Origin: DLKC01 sp002478885
Lineage (GTDB): Bacteria; Bacteroidota; Bacteroidia; Chitinophagales; Chitinophagaceae
Length of the DNA: 64,000 nucleotides
NCBI GenBank assembly: GCA_046329585.1
Contig: JAXLUI010000002.1
Location: forward strand, 434,001 to 498,000
Direction: 5' to 3'
Position numbers and translations under genes: made by a program. A model generated the notes under the pieces. That model did not search any database. It worked only from the letters and a program-made list of their open reading frames with translations, and was not told the origin of the DNA. Positions 8,546-17,375 of this stretch are shown piece after piece. Positions within the stretch are counted from its first letter, which is position 1. The number at the start of each line of letters is the position of its first letter.

Positions 8546-8719
8546 TTGCGTCGCACACTTGTACAATTAGTCCAATACCGGGCAGATAAAAAGAAGACAA
8601 ACCGGCATTTCCCGTTTCAATACATCACAGCCAAAGTTCCTTGCTTCAATATTTCCGGCTGCCGCAGTTTGCTTACTTGCTGAATGCTGCCCTTCCGCAC
8701 AAGTGTGCGACGCAACAGG
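8546..8719. repeat. inverted pair of dispersed TTGCGTCGCACACTTGTAC repeats
   Basis: A copy of the intergenic repeat lies at 8546-8566 and an inverted copy at 8697-8719 (core GTGTGCGACGCAACA), with 130 bases between. At least fourteen copies or variants occur in this window, always between genes. The pair could form a long hairpin in the divergent intergenic region between the ABC transporter and the sulfotransferase gene. It resembles REP/BIME-type elements. Confidence 0.8.
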
Positions 8720-8883
8720 GGCCGCCACAACGAACAAAAGCCAGGCACCCAATCTTTATTTGCCACATTAAAAAGCATGCAGAAAAAAATATAATCTTAC
8801 TATATTTATCGCCAATCTGTTTACACCCTTTGTCTTGCCTTGACAAACATCACCAACAAAATTTTTTGACTAAAACGGAAACT

Positions 8884-9624
8884 ATGCCTCTGAAAGTTAT
8901 TGGCGCCGGCTATGGCCGCACAGGTACTATGTCAACTTACAAAGCACTCACAGAACTTGGCTTTCCCTGCTATCACATGATGGAAGTGATCGGCAACAAA
9001 GAAAACAAATCGCATGTTGATTTCTGGAACGACGTAACCAATGCACCGCCGGGCACACAGCAGGATTGGGAAAAGGTATTTAAGAATTATACAGCCGCCG
9101 TTGACAACCCGGCATGCTGTGTTTGGAAGGAACTGATGGTTGCCTATCCCGAGGGAAAAGTGCTGCTTACGCTCCATCCCCGTGGCCCGGAAGCCTGGTA
9201 TGAAAGCACCATCGACACCATTTATTTTACCGAATCGCTATGGCAGTTTAAAGTGTTGAAAGCGGTTATTCCCATGATGCGCAAGTTTGGCAATATGTCA
9301 TCTAACCTCATCTGGAAACGCAACCACAAAGGCACGATGGACGATAAGGCAGCCGCTATTGCCTGCTACAATGCCCATATTGAAGAAGTGAAGGCACATG
9401 TGCCCGCCGACAGGTTATTGATCTTTACCGTTGACCAGGGCTGGGAGCCATTGTGTAAGTTCTTAAATGTGCCTGTACCTGCAACGCCATTCCCGAATGT
9501 GAATGACCGTGCAGAAGTAAAAAAGACCATCTCCAATTTTACCAAAGGTGCTTATGTTATTTTGGGCATAGGTGTTGTACTTGTTATTGCAGTGCTTTTT
9601 CTGCTGCTGAAGTTGTTAGCGTAA
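8884..9624 (+). CDS. sulfotransferase-family protein with C-terminal membrane anchor
   Basis: 246 aa from the ATG at 8884; the longer upstream frame is non-coding repeat DNA. The N-terminus MPLKVIGAGYGRTGTMSTY is the phosphosulfate-binding P-loop of the sulfotransferase_4 group, followed by HMMEVIGN and PACCVWKEL. TLHPRGPEAWYEST matches the second cofactor segment. The last 25 residues form one hydrophobic helix (VILGIGVVLVIAVLFLLLKL), so the enzyme is probably anchored to the membrane. The acceptor is unknown. It is followed by a terminator. Confidence 0.88.
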   Translation: MPLKVIGAGYGRTGTMSTYKALTELGFPCYHMMEVIGNKENKSHVDFWNDVTNAPPGTQQDWEKVFKNYTAAVDNPACCVWKELMVAYPEGKVLLTLHPRGPEAWYESTIDTIYFTESLWQFKVLKAVIPMMRKFGNMSSNLIWKRNHKGTMDDKAAAIACYNAHIEEVKAHVPADRLLIFTVDQGWEPLCKFLNVPVPATPFPNVNDRAEVKKTISNFTKGAYVILGIGVVLVIAVLFLLLKLLA

Positions 9625-9639
9625 AAGACGCAGGTGCAT

Positions 9640-9685
9640 AAAAAAAGAGAAGCAGCCAGCTATAGTTGACTGCTTCTCTTTTTTT
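9640..9685. terminator. bidirectional terminator
   Basis: A 14-bp arm AAAAAGAGAAGCAG pairs with CTGCTTCTCTTTTT around a 14-base loop. It is A-rich on one side and T-rich on the other, so it can serve both convergent genes (8884-9624 and 9704-10390). Confidence 0.9.
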
Positions 9686-9703
9686 GCCCGGAAGCAATGA
9701 AAA

Positions 9704-10390
9704 TTATCTTACATCGATATCACTCCTGTAAACAGCCAGCCTGATCCTGAACCTGCCGTTGGATATATGCGCTGTTCTTCCGCTTCCTGTTCTTACGGTT
9801 CCTTCAAATGTGCCTTCAAACACATTGTTGTTAAAACTTGTAGCGATCATTTTTACGCCGTACTGCACAAATGAAGCATTATAATTATACTTGTTTTCAG
9901 GGCACCAGGAGCAGCTAACATAATGACCAAGATCGTTGAGCTGGAGCTCTCCTATTTCGCATACTTCAGGATTCGTCCTCGGGAGTTCGTAAGGAAAGGT
10001 CTTTGTAAGTGCGTGCGTGTTTTCGAAGAACATCGCGGCCTGCCAGTTACCTTTTGCAGCATTCCTGACCATATAGAGGTTGTCGTAATACTGTTCGCCG
10101 GTATCGCGTAAAATAAAGCCATACTTCAGCATATTCGGGAAGGTATCGCCCAACTGTGCATCGGCATCAAAACAAACGGGAACGCCATTGATAACAGCCC
10201 TTATATATTGACTGTCTATTTCCTTGCCCGGCAAAGGAGAACAGTTACAGCTATCAAATTCAGCAACGACCTGGTGGACAGGATTGTCAGGCTGCGGCCC
10301 GATATTGACCTCATTTTTACCACAGGAAAGAATGATTGCCGAAAGTAAAACAAGACAGGTTAGCAAGGCGATCGGCTGTTTCATACGCAA
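9704..10390 (-). CDS. hypothetical lipoprotein
   Basis: 228 aa, starting MRMKQPIALLTCLVL (the ATG two codons in is an equal candidate). The signal peptide ends in the lipobox AIILSC, so it should be a lipid-anchored envelope protein. The mature part has several Cys (CNCSP, CSWCPENK) and a beta-rich C-terminus (GRFRIRLAVYRSDIDVR). No family recognised. It stands alone and shares the bidirectional terminator with the sulfotransferase gene. Confidence 0.85.
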   Translation of the reverse strand: MRMKQPIALLTCLVLLSAIILSCGKNEVNIGPQPDNPVHQVVAEFDSCNCSPLPGKEIDSQYIRAVINGVPVCFDADAQLGDTFPNMLKYGFILRDTGEQYYDNLYMVRNAAKGNWQAAMFFENTHALTKTFPYELPRTNPEVCEIGELQLNDLGHYVSCSWCPENKYNYNASFVQYGVKMIATSFNNNVFEGTFEGTVRTGSGRTAHISNGRFRIRLAVYRSDIDVR

Positions 10391-10606
10391 AGTTTGAAAT
10401 ATGACCGCAAATATCCATTTTACGTTGCATCACAGCAATATATTTTATTTTATTACGCAGGCCATCAACAGGCCCGGGTTAGCGCAACCCTGATATTCCG
10501 GTAAATTGTATTAATGCTGATACAATTAATACGACAATCAGCTAAAATAACATCAATACCCCACGGTTAATGTGCTTACCTTTTTTTTCCTAAAAACCTA
10601 ATTTTT

Positions 10607-12328
10607 ATGAAAAGAAATCTACTGTTGTTCGCCATGATGCTTTTTTTCGGAAAAGCTTTTGCTCAACCTCTTAAATTTTCGTGGCCAGCTGCCTCTTCGC
10701 ATGACCAATTGGAACAAGGTCCTTGCCAGGCTTTTGCTTTTGTTGCAACAATGGAATCATGGCAACAAATACTTTACAACAATTTTACGGCGTTATCACC
10801 TGCTAATCTTTATGCGCCGTTAACCGGTGCAAACCCAAATGGCGCAGGGTACGACATTGAGTTGCCCTTTGTACAAAAATGGGGTGTTGTCACTTCCGGC
10901 TTTATGCCTTATGCCAACAGCTGTAATTCGAATGCCAATTGTGCGCAGGGGATGCCTTGCTACTTCAATACAAGGCTTTTTGCCGGTATGCCCAATTTTA
11001 TTGACTCAGGGACTGTATGGAAAAATTGCAATCCCACTCCTTCTAACCCTGACCCATCCCTGCCTTCTGAACGTTTCAAAATCGGGGACTACGTATCCGT
11101 ACCCGCCTCGGATTTTGCCACTGCCAATCAGCTTAAGCTGGCAATCATGAACTACGGCCCATTGATGTTTGGCACAAACAGCAGCAACTTTTATGGACCC
11201 ACCAGTCATGGTATGTGCATTTATGGATGGGACCAGAATAACTGGCTTATAGCCGACAGCTGGCCAACTGCCTCCCAAAAAAAGCCCTCATTTCCGATCG
11301 CAACGACAAATTTCACCAGCGGATCCTATTTTGTGGCGTACCGGCTTACAAAATCTGCCGCTGGAAAACCTGCAGTATACCGGCAAACGAGGGCAATCGG
11401 AACACCTACGCCGAATACCTGGAGTGACAATATCGGCACAGCTACGCCGCTCATCAGCAGCTCCACAGATACTGTTTATTTGATAAACGGGCCGGCTGTA
11501 CTTGGCGCCGGTACGGGCACTTATACTATTCCAGGCCTGCAATACCTGGCAAGCAAAACCGTTACCTGGAGCTATGCCACAACAGGTACAGGGACCGGCT
11601 CAGTTATCTTAACACCATCTGTTGACGGCACAACTGCCAGCATGAGTTTTTCCGGCGTGTCCGGCAACTTCTCGGTGTCACTTTCTGCCACGATTACCTT
11701 ACCAAACGGCATTGTCATAAAAGTATCAAAACCAGTCTCTGCTATCAGCTATAGCATTACCAAAACAAACCGTTGTCTTGCAACAAACAAAAGAGAGATC
11801 AAATACACAGTTACGGCGACACCGGCATCAACCCTGCTGCTTACAGGTGTCGTATTTCCGCCGGCCGGTGCCGTTGTCACCACATCACCGGTAGGCAACA
11901 GCTTTACCTTCACGATCACCACAACATTCCCTAACAGCTGCGGAGTAATCCTTACGATCAAAGATGGCAGTGGCAATAAATTGGGCGAGCAAACCCTTGG
12001 AGAGCCACTCGCCGTTTGTACGGGAGGGTTTTTTAAACCCGCAACCAGCGCGAATGCTGCTGCCGTTGTAACAGAGGCCAAACCCGCGGTAAATAAAATC
12101 AACGTTTCGCCCAATCCTGTAAAAGATATATTAAGCATCAGGTTGCAGGAGCCGGGTAATTACCAGATGAGGATAACCGATGTCTTTGGCAAGACTGTTC
12201 TTAGTGCCTCTGTGAGCGATATAGCAAATGTGAACGTAAGTAAGATCAGCCCGGGTAATTATTTTATCCAAATGATCCCTGCTGACAAGAGCAAGGAAAT
12301 ATTGGTTGCAAGGTTTATCAGGGACTAA
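10607..12328 (+). CDS. secreted papain-like (C1) cysteine peptidase with T9SS sorting tail
   Basis: 573 aa. The Sec signal peptide ends KAFA-Q. The C1-fold catalytic region covers about residues 21-250: Cys40 in EQGPCQAFAF (papain QGxCGSCWAF) and His201 in TSHGMCIYGWD. At the place of the usual catalytic Asn (NSWG) the protein reads ADSW, with Asp217. About 260-480 look like Ig-like beta domains. The last ~75 residues (INVSPNPVKDILSI to ARFIRD) form a type IX secretion C-terminal domain, so the protein is probably exported across the outer membrane. It is an isolated gene with its own terminator. Confidence 0.9.
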   Translation: MKRNLLLFAMMLFFGKAFAQPLKFSWPAASSHDQLEQGPCQAFAFVATMESWQQILYNNFTALSPANLYAPLTGANPNGAGYDIELPFVQKWGVVTSGFMPYANSCNSNANCAQGMPCYFNTRLFAGMPNFIDSGTVWKNCNPTPSNPDPSLPSERFKIGDYVSVPASDFATANQLKLAIMNYGPLMFGTNSSNFYGPTSHGMCIYGWDQNNWLIADSWPTASQKKPSFPIATTNFTSGSYFVAYRLTKSAAGKPAVYRQTRAIGTPTPNTWSDNIGTATPLISSSTDTVYLINGPAVLGAGTGTYTIPGLQYLASKTVTWSYATTGTGTGSVILTPSVDGTTASMSFSGVSGNFSVSLSATITLPNGIVIKVSKPVSAISYSITKTNRCLATNKREIKYTVTATPASTLLLTGVVFPPAGAVVTTSPVGNSFTFTITTTFPNSCGVILTIKDGSGNKLGEQTLGEPLAVCTGGFFKPATSANAAAVVTEAKPAVNKINVSPNPVKDILSIRLQEPGNYQMRITDVFGKTVLSASVSDIANVNVSKISPGNYFIQMIPADKSKEILVARFIRD

Positions 12329-12347
12329 CCCGTCCAAATAAGTTTAT

Positions 12348-12379
12348 AAAAAAAGAAAGCCAACCGGCTTTCTTTTTTT
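12348..12379. terminator. bidirectional terminator
   Basis: A perfect 14-bp stem AAAAAAAGAAAGCC / GGCTTTCTTTTTTT with a 4-base loop sits between the convergent peptidase and serine hydrolase genes. Confidence 0.92.
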
Positions 12380-12402
12380 ATATCATATGTTTACAAAAGT
12401 TG

Positions 12403-13944
12403 TTAGTTGCCGGTAGCTTTTATGGTAGTCTTTTTGCTTCCAAAGTCAAGGCTGTTCGACATATCTACTGTAACATCGTTCCCGTTAAAAGAGCAGGTAA
12501 TGATTTGTGAATGGGGGCTTTCAATATACCGCAACGTAAGTTCCAGCGTATGGTCATCTTTCCAGGTATAAGCACCGGCAATTTTTGCAGGATAGAGGAA
12601 CGCTGTTTGCTCTTTTGCAGCTGCCGTTAAAGAAGGGGCCGGCTTATTTGTTGTACCATCTGCCCAGCTACCCGCGGTAAAATCAATATTGAATGTGGCG
12701 GTATCTGTCTTTAAAGTAAAATGACACACCCCTTTATCAAAATCAAAAGCCAGGCCCCGGATCTGTTTATCATTTGCTGCCGCGACAAATGTTTTTGTAT
12801 CAATCGCCGCTTCGATCGGCGAACTGTTGTTTGCAGGTGTTGGTAATGCGAGTGACTTCAGCTTCTTCTTTAACTGCTTTTCATTCGCTTTGTCTTTGGG
12901 AACCCCGCTGTCTTTTAATGCGGGAAGGATGTATTGCCATACGAGGTTTATTTCATTTTGCATATCGGCAGTTTCGCAGGTGATCGCCATCACGGCATCT
13001 TTATCGGGCATCACGATCATGTATTGACCGAACGCGCCGTCGCCCCGAAATGCATTATTCCTGCAACGCCACATCTGGTAACAATAACCCTGCAGCCAAT
13101 CACTGGAATCCTTCTTTGACTGCGGCGCATTGGGGTCCTGCATGATCTTCATGCTGCTGGCCTCTTCGGCCCAGCCTGCAGGTAAAACCTGCTTGCCTTG
13201 CCATTTTCCTTTTTGCAAAAACAACTGTGCAAATTTTGCCATGTCTTCCGTTTTCAATCTAAGTCCCCAGCCACCGGTATTAATTCCTCTTGTATCTTCT
13301 TCCCAGTCGATACCGCTTATACCCAACGGCTCAAACAAACGTGGCCGCAGGTACGATAAAGTGGTTTGCCCTGTTACTTTCTGAACGATCGCCGAAAGCA
13401 TATAAGTGCCGAGGGAGTTGTATAAAAATTTCGTACCGGGTTCGTTAATAATCGGTGTATTAAAGAACCCCCTGACCCAGTTGGTATCTCTTGATGCCAC
13501 GGTAAAACTCGGGTCAGGGTCCTGCCCGTCGCTCATGATGAGCACATCTTTAACCGTAAGTTTTGCAAGGTTATCGCTCACTGCCGCGGGTAAGTCACCG
13601 GGAAAAAAAGAAACCACTTTATCATCAAGCTTTACGAGTTTTTCCTGTACCGCAAAGCCAATGGCAGTGGCGGTAAAACTCTTACTGCAGGAATACATGG
13701 TATGCTTAAGACCGGGCGCATAAGGGTTCCACCATCCTTCCGCCACAATATTACCGTGGCGCATTAAAATAAAGCTGTGTAATTCATTTTTACTGTGTTC
13801 GGCTGCATCAATAAATTGTAAAATGCCCGCAGCAGCAACCCCTTCTTTTCCGGGTGTACTGCGTTTCAGCGATTGTGCGTGGCTATCGAACGGGAAAGCA
13901 TATAACAGCACTAATACAAAAAAGGAAAGCCTGCGGCAAGTCAT
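12403..13944 (-). CDS. beta-lactamase-family serine hydrolase, exported
   Basis: 513 aa with a Sec signal (LLYAFPFDSHAQ). The class C beta-lactamase/esterase fold is shown by SxxK (Ser85-C-S-Lys88 in MYSCSKSFTATAIG), the YNSLGTYMLSAI segment in the YxN position, and GWGLRLKTEDMAKFAQLFL. A C-terminal ~150-residue beta domain follows the catalytic part. This family includes esterases and D-aminopeptidases as well as beta-lactamases, so the substrate cannot be told from sequence. It is monocistronic. The 297 bases to the next gene start show nothing specific. Confidence 0.9.
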   Translation of the reverse strand: MTCRRLSFFVLVLLYAFPFDSHAQSLKRSTPGKEGVAAAGILQFIDAAEHSKNELHSFILMRHGNIVAEGWWNPYAPGLKHTMYSCSKSFTATAIGFAVQEKLVKLDDKVVSFFPGDLPAAVSDNLAKLTVKDVLIMSDGQDPDPSFTVASRDTNWVRGFFNTPIINEPGTKFLYNSLGTYMLSAIVQKVTGQTTLSYLRPRLFEPLGISGIDWEEDTRGINTGGWGLRLKTEDMAKFAQLFLQKGKWQGKQVLPAGWAEEASSMKIMQDPNAPQSKKDSSDWLQGYCYQMWRCRNNAFRGDGAFGQYMIVMPDKDAVMAITCETADMQNEINLVWQYILPALKDSGVPKDKANEKQLKKKLKSLALPTPANNSSPIEAAIDTKTFVAAANDKQIRGLAFDFDKGVCHFTLKTDTATFNIDFTAGSWADGTTNKPAPSLTAAAKEQTAFLYPAKIAGAYTWKDDHTLELTLRYIESPHSQIITCSFNGNDVTVDMSNSLDFGSKKTTIKATGN

Positions 13945-14241
13945 GGTGATTGTTTTAAATCTTTGTAAAAATAACAGCAGGCTAAAACTACGAATTATGA
14001 TGCGTAACCAATCGGCATAAAATACAAATTACTACAGGCTTTACTTGTTAATCCATGGGCCTGCATTGTTTAACGTCATTTGAAAATATGCGGCTCAGCC
14101 TGGTCGCAGGTGCCAAAAAATAATTTCATTTTAATAATTCCGCAGTGATTTGTTGTTAAATTCGTCAAGACCAACAATGAGAATTTGCCTGTTTCCATTT
14201 TTTTGTTTGCACATATAATTCGTACATTCTAAAATTACCTT

Positions 14242-14907
14242 ATGACCAACAAAATAACCGGCCTTCTTGGATGGGCTATTGTTATTGCCGTTTCACTCTA
14301 CTTTATTAACGACAGCGCATTGAATTATTTCAATTATGATCAAGACCATTACGGGGGCGCCTGGCCATTTGCTCCCTTCCTGTTAATGCATATTGTTTTT
14401 GGAATGATTGCATTATTACTCGGGCCATTTCAGTTTTTTCCTTCCATCAGAAAAAAATATGTAAAAACACATCATACTATCGGCAAGATTTACCTCTGCG
14501 CTATTTTACTCGCAGGCTCCGCTTCGTTGTATTTGGCTGTAGCAAAAATTCTCGCCGTTGATCATGCCCCCACATTCGGCATTGGCCTTATGGGCCTTGC
14601 CCTTGCATGGTTTCTGACTGCAGGTATGGCTTACTGGTCAGTGCGCCATAAAAACTTTGTGCAACACCGTGAATGGATGGTTAGAAGCTATGTAGTGACA
14701 ACCGCCTTTGCCAGCTTCCGGCTATTTTTTAAAGTGCTTACAGAGGATTTCCATACCGATCCCAATGCTACAGGTGATATTGTGGCATGGGCATGCTGGG
14801 CTTTTCCGCTTATGGTAACAGAAGTGGTTCTGCAGGCAATAAAAATCCGCAGGGGTTTTCAGGCCATTACCAAAAGGCAACAAAAACAAGCAATAAGTGC
14901 GGTTTAG
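14242..14907 (+). CDS. DUF2306 integral membrane protein
   Basis: 221 aa with about six hydrophobic helices. Family features are the FFPSIRKKYVKTHHTIGKIYL segment (conserved His pair after a basic loop), a later RHKNFVQHREWMVRSY motif, and WACWAFPLMVTEV. DUF2306 proteins are membrane proteins of unknown function; the His residues may bind a metal or haem, which is only conjecture. Single gene. Confidence 0.88.
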   Translation: MTNKITGLLGWAIVIAVSLYFINDSALNYFNYDQDHYGGAWPFAPFLLMHIVFGMIALLLGPFQFFPSIRKKYVKTHHTIGKIYLCAILLAGSASLYLAVAKILAVDHAPTFGIGLMGLALAWFLTAGMAYWSVRHKNFVQHREWMVRSYVVTTAFASFRLFFKVLTEDFHTDPNATGDIVAWACWAFPLMVTEVVLQAIKIRRGFQAITKRQQKQAISAV

Positions 14908-15039
14908 CTAAGCCATTGTGAGCATGGAGCCTTATTTTTGCTGTTCAAAATCAATAAAGCGGAATATTTCCCGGATTCATTGTCCGCTTCACACTGATCT
15001 GATCGTCTTACCATCGTTAAACACTAAAACAAAACAATT

Positions 15040-15654
15040 ATGAAAAAACTATCGCTCTTCACAACAGTATTACTACTGTTAAGTTTTACCACAAAAACAC
15101 CGGTCGCTACGCTTACTGACAGTGAACGCAAATACGCCACTGACCTCTTGCTGCAAACCGAAGCGGGCGTAATCAATGCTGCCGCCGGCCTTAGTGAGGC
15201 CCAGCTGAATTTTAAACCGGCACCCGATAAATGGAGTGTTGCCGACTGTATAAAACATATTGCCGTAACCGAGGCAGGCCTTTGGCAAATGACCAACGGC
15301 ACCATACAGGCTCCCGCCAATCCCGAAAAACGCAGTGAAGTAAAAGCTACCGACGAGCAGGTCGTAAACATGATTGAAGACCGTAGCCATAAAGTGAAAA
15401 CAGCTACCCAGCTTGAACCGCAAAACACACCGTACAAATCCATGGAAGAAGCCATGATGTCTTTTATAAAAGACCGTTCCAAACTGATCAGTTATGTAAA
15501 GACCACCGACGTTGACCTCCGCAACCATGTTGGTGCGCTTCCCGTTGGTTCGTTCGACAGCTACCAGATGATCCTGTTCATCGCCGCGCACAGCAACCGA
15601 CATATGCAACAGATGGAAGAAGTAAAGGCCGATCCCAACTTCCCCAAAAATTAA
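15040..15654 (+). CDS. DinB-family four-helix protein, exported
   Basis: 204 aa. The first 21 residues (KKLSLFTTVLLLLSFTTK) look like a signal peptide, so the protein is probably periplasmic. The DinB metal-site pattern is visible: KWSVADCIKHIAVTE contributes the first His, and AAHSNRHMQQMEEV the other two. Function within this large superfamily (thiol transferases, hydrolases) is unknown. A terminator follows. Confidence 0.88.
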   Translation: MKKLSLFTTVLLLLSFTTKTPVATLTDSERKYATDLLLQTEAGVINAAAGLSEAQLNFKPAPDKWSVADCIKHIAVTEAGLWQMTNGTIQAPANPEKRSEVKATDEQVVNMIEDRSHKVKTATQLEPQNTPYKSMEEAMMSFIKDRSKLISYVKTTDVDLRNHVGALPVGSFDSYQMILFIAAHSNRHMQQMEEVKADPNFPKN

Positions 15655-15671
15655 TCACCAATTTTATACGG

Positions 15672-15700
15672 AAGCACTGCAGCAATGCGGTGCTTTTTTT
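15672..15700 (+). terminator. rho-independent terminator
   Basis: Stem AAGCAC-T-GCA / TGC-G-GTGCTT with loop GCAA and a run of T, 18 bases after the DinB gene. Confidence 0.85.
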
Positions 15701-15747
15701 ATTGGAAGACTTTTGTGTACCCGGCAGTTTTTGCTTTGTGCAGCACC

Positions 15748-15898
15748 TGTTGCGTCGCACACTTGTGCAATTACATCGGAAATCAGCAAACAACAAATTG
15801 CCTCCTGGCTTTCCGTCTTCCGGCTCCCGTTCTTTCCGCCTTATTTGTTACCGTACAAGTGTGCGACGCAACAGCCGGTGCCATGAAATACCGCAGCC
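15748..15898. repeat. inverted pair of dispersed repeats, longer form
   Basis: A TTGCGTCGCACACTTGTGC copy at 15748-15770 faces an inverted copy at 15853-15874. The inverted copy continues into CCATGAAATACCGCAG (to 15898), giving a fuller element of about 45 bases. That extension recurs near 27400 and 59530. The pair sits between the DinB terminator and the aminotransferase gene. Confidence 0.8.
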
Positions 15899-15974
15899 GG
15901 GACCCTAAAATTCCCCTTCTTTTCGTTTTTCTCATTCCCTTACCTTTGCGCCACAAAAAAGCAAGCAACAACAA

Positions 15975-17165
15975 ATGAAATTATCTTCTTTGCTCGACCG
16001 ATTTGCCGAGCCCGAAACTCTAAAGATGGCCAAACTCGGCCGTGAACTGCGCGCCAAAGGCGTTGATGTGATTGACCTGAGCCTTGGTGAACCTGACTTT
16101 GATACCCCGCAGCACATTAAAGATGCGGCCATTAAAGCCATCAACGATAACTGGAGCCACTATACGCCCGTACCCGGTTTCCTGGACCTTCGTGAAGCAG
16201 TTTGCACTAAATTAAAGCGCGACAACAACCTCGATTACAAACCTGAAAATATTGTTACCAGCACCGGCGCAAAACAAAGCCTTGCCAACGCTATTCTTGC
16301 ACTGGCGGAAGAAGGCGATGAAGTGATCATTCCAACCCCTTACTGGGTTACTTACTCAGAACTGGTAAAGATTGCAAGAGCCACCGTTGTGGAAGCCCAC
16401 ACTTCGCTGGAAAGCGGTTTTAAGATAACAGCCGCACAACTGGAAGCAGCCATTACGCCGAACACAAAAGTGTTTATGTTCTCCTCTCCCTGCAACCCTT
16501 CCGGCGCTGTCTACAGCAAAGATGAGCTGGTTGCACTCGCAGAAGTGTTCAGGAAACATCCACAGATCTATATCATCAGCGATGAGATTTATGAATACAT
16601 CAATTTCGTAGGCAAGCATGAAAGCATTGCACAGTTCGACGACCTGAAAGACCGCGTTGTACTGATCAATGGTTTAAGCAAAGGGTTTGCTATGACCGGC
16701 TGGCGCCTTGGCTACACCGCATCCAATAACACTATTGCCAAAGCCATGGAAAAATTACAGGGCCAGTTTACCAGCGGTACCTGCTCCATCACGCAGAAAG
16801 CAGCAGTGGCAGCACTCACAGAAGACCTTCGCCCTTCGCTGGAAATGACGGAAGAGTTTACCCGCCGCCGTGCAAGGGTGCTGGAACTGATCAAAGAAGT
16901 TCCCGGCATTCAATGTTCTGAACCAGATGGCGCTTTTTATATCTTCCCCGATGTAAGCAGTTATTACGGTAAAAGCGATGGCGAAAACGTAATCACCAAT
17001 TCTGCCGATTTCAGCATGTACCTCCTGAATACCGCGCATGTAAGCAGTGTGATGGGCGATGCGTTCGGCGAACCCAAATGCGTTCGTTTCTCTTTCGCCA
17101 ACAGCATGAACAATATTGAAAGAGCATGGGCACGCATTAAAGATGCACTTGCCAGATTAAAGTAA
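15975..17165 (+). CDS. class I PLP-dependent aminotransferase (aspartate aminotransferase type)
   Basis: 396 aa, standard length. The PLP lysine is Lys236 in NGLSKGFAMTGWRLGY; substrate and cofactor motifs include SLGEPDFDTPQHI, TGAKQSLAN, PYWVTY, SSPCNPSGAVY, SDEIYEY and the C-terminal FSFANS. This is the fold-type I, subgroup Ib aspartate aminotransferase family, which exchanges amino groups between aspartate and 2-oxoglutarate. Substrate range (aromatic or prephenate) cannot be fixed here. Cytosolic, single gene with its own terminator. Confidence 0.95.
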   Translation: MKLSSLLDRFAEPETLKMAKLGRELRAKGVDVIDLSLGEPDFDTPQHIKDAAIKAINDNWSHYTPVPGFLDLREAVCTKLKRDNNLDYKPENIVTSTGAKQSLANAILALAEEGDEVIIPTPYWVTYSELVKIARATVVEAHTSLESGFKITAAQLEAAITPNTKVFMFSSPCNPSGAVYSKDELVALAEVFRKHPQIYIISDEIYEYINFVGKHESIAQFDDLKDRVVLINGLSKGFAMTGWRLGYTASNNTIAKAMEKLQGQFTSGTCSITQKAAVAALTEDLRPSLEMTEEFTRRRARVLELIKEVPGIQCSEPDGAFYIFPDVSSYYGKSDGENVITNSADFSMYLLNTAHVSSVMGDAFGEPKCVRFSFANSMNNIERAWARIKDALARLK

Positions 17166-17210
17166 AGCCTGTTGCCCGACAAAGCGCAGGATGCCTCTTA
17201 AACGATACCA

Positions 17211-17242
17211 ACTCCGTTGCAGCATTGCAGCGGAGTTTTTTT
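17211..17242 (+). terminator. rho-independent terminator
   Basis: Near-perfect stem ACTCCGTTGCA / TGCAGCGGAGT followed by TTTTTT, 45 bases after the aminotransferase stop. Confidence 0.88.
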
Positions 17243-17274
17243 ATGTACCCGGCCCAGGTGCATCCACCTGCTTT

Positions 17275-17297
17275 CGTTGCGTCGCACCCTTGTACTG
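17275..17297 (+). repeat. dispersed repeat copy
   Basis: CGTTGCGTCGCACCCTTGTA, a one-base variant of the dispersed intergenic repeat, lies upstream of the cyclase lipoprotein gene. Confidence 0.7.
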
Positions 17298-17375
17298 CTG
17301 CAATCAATGGAGCAAATTGTGGAAAGCCGTGATTTTATTTCCCCGATAAAATTTATCTTACTCCCAAAAACAGTT

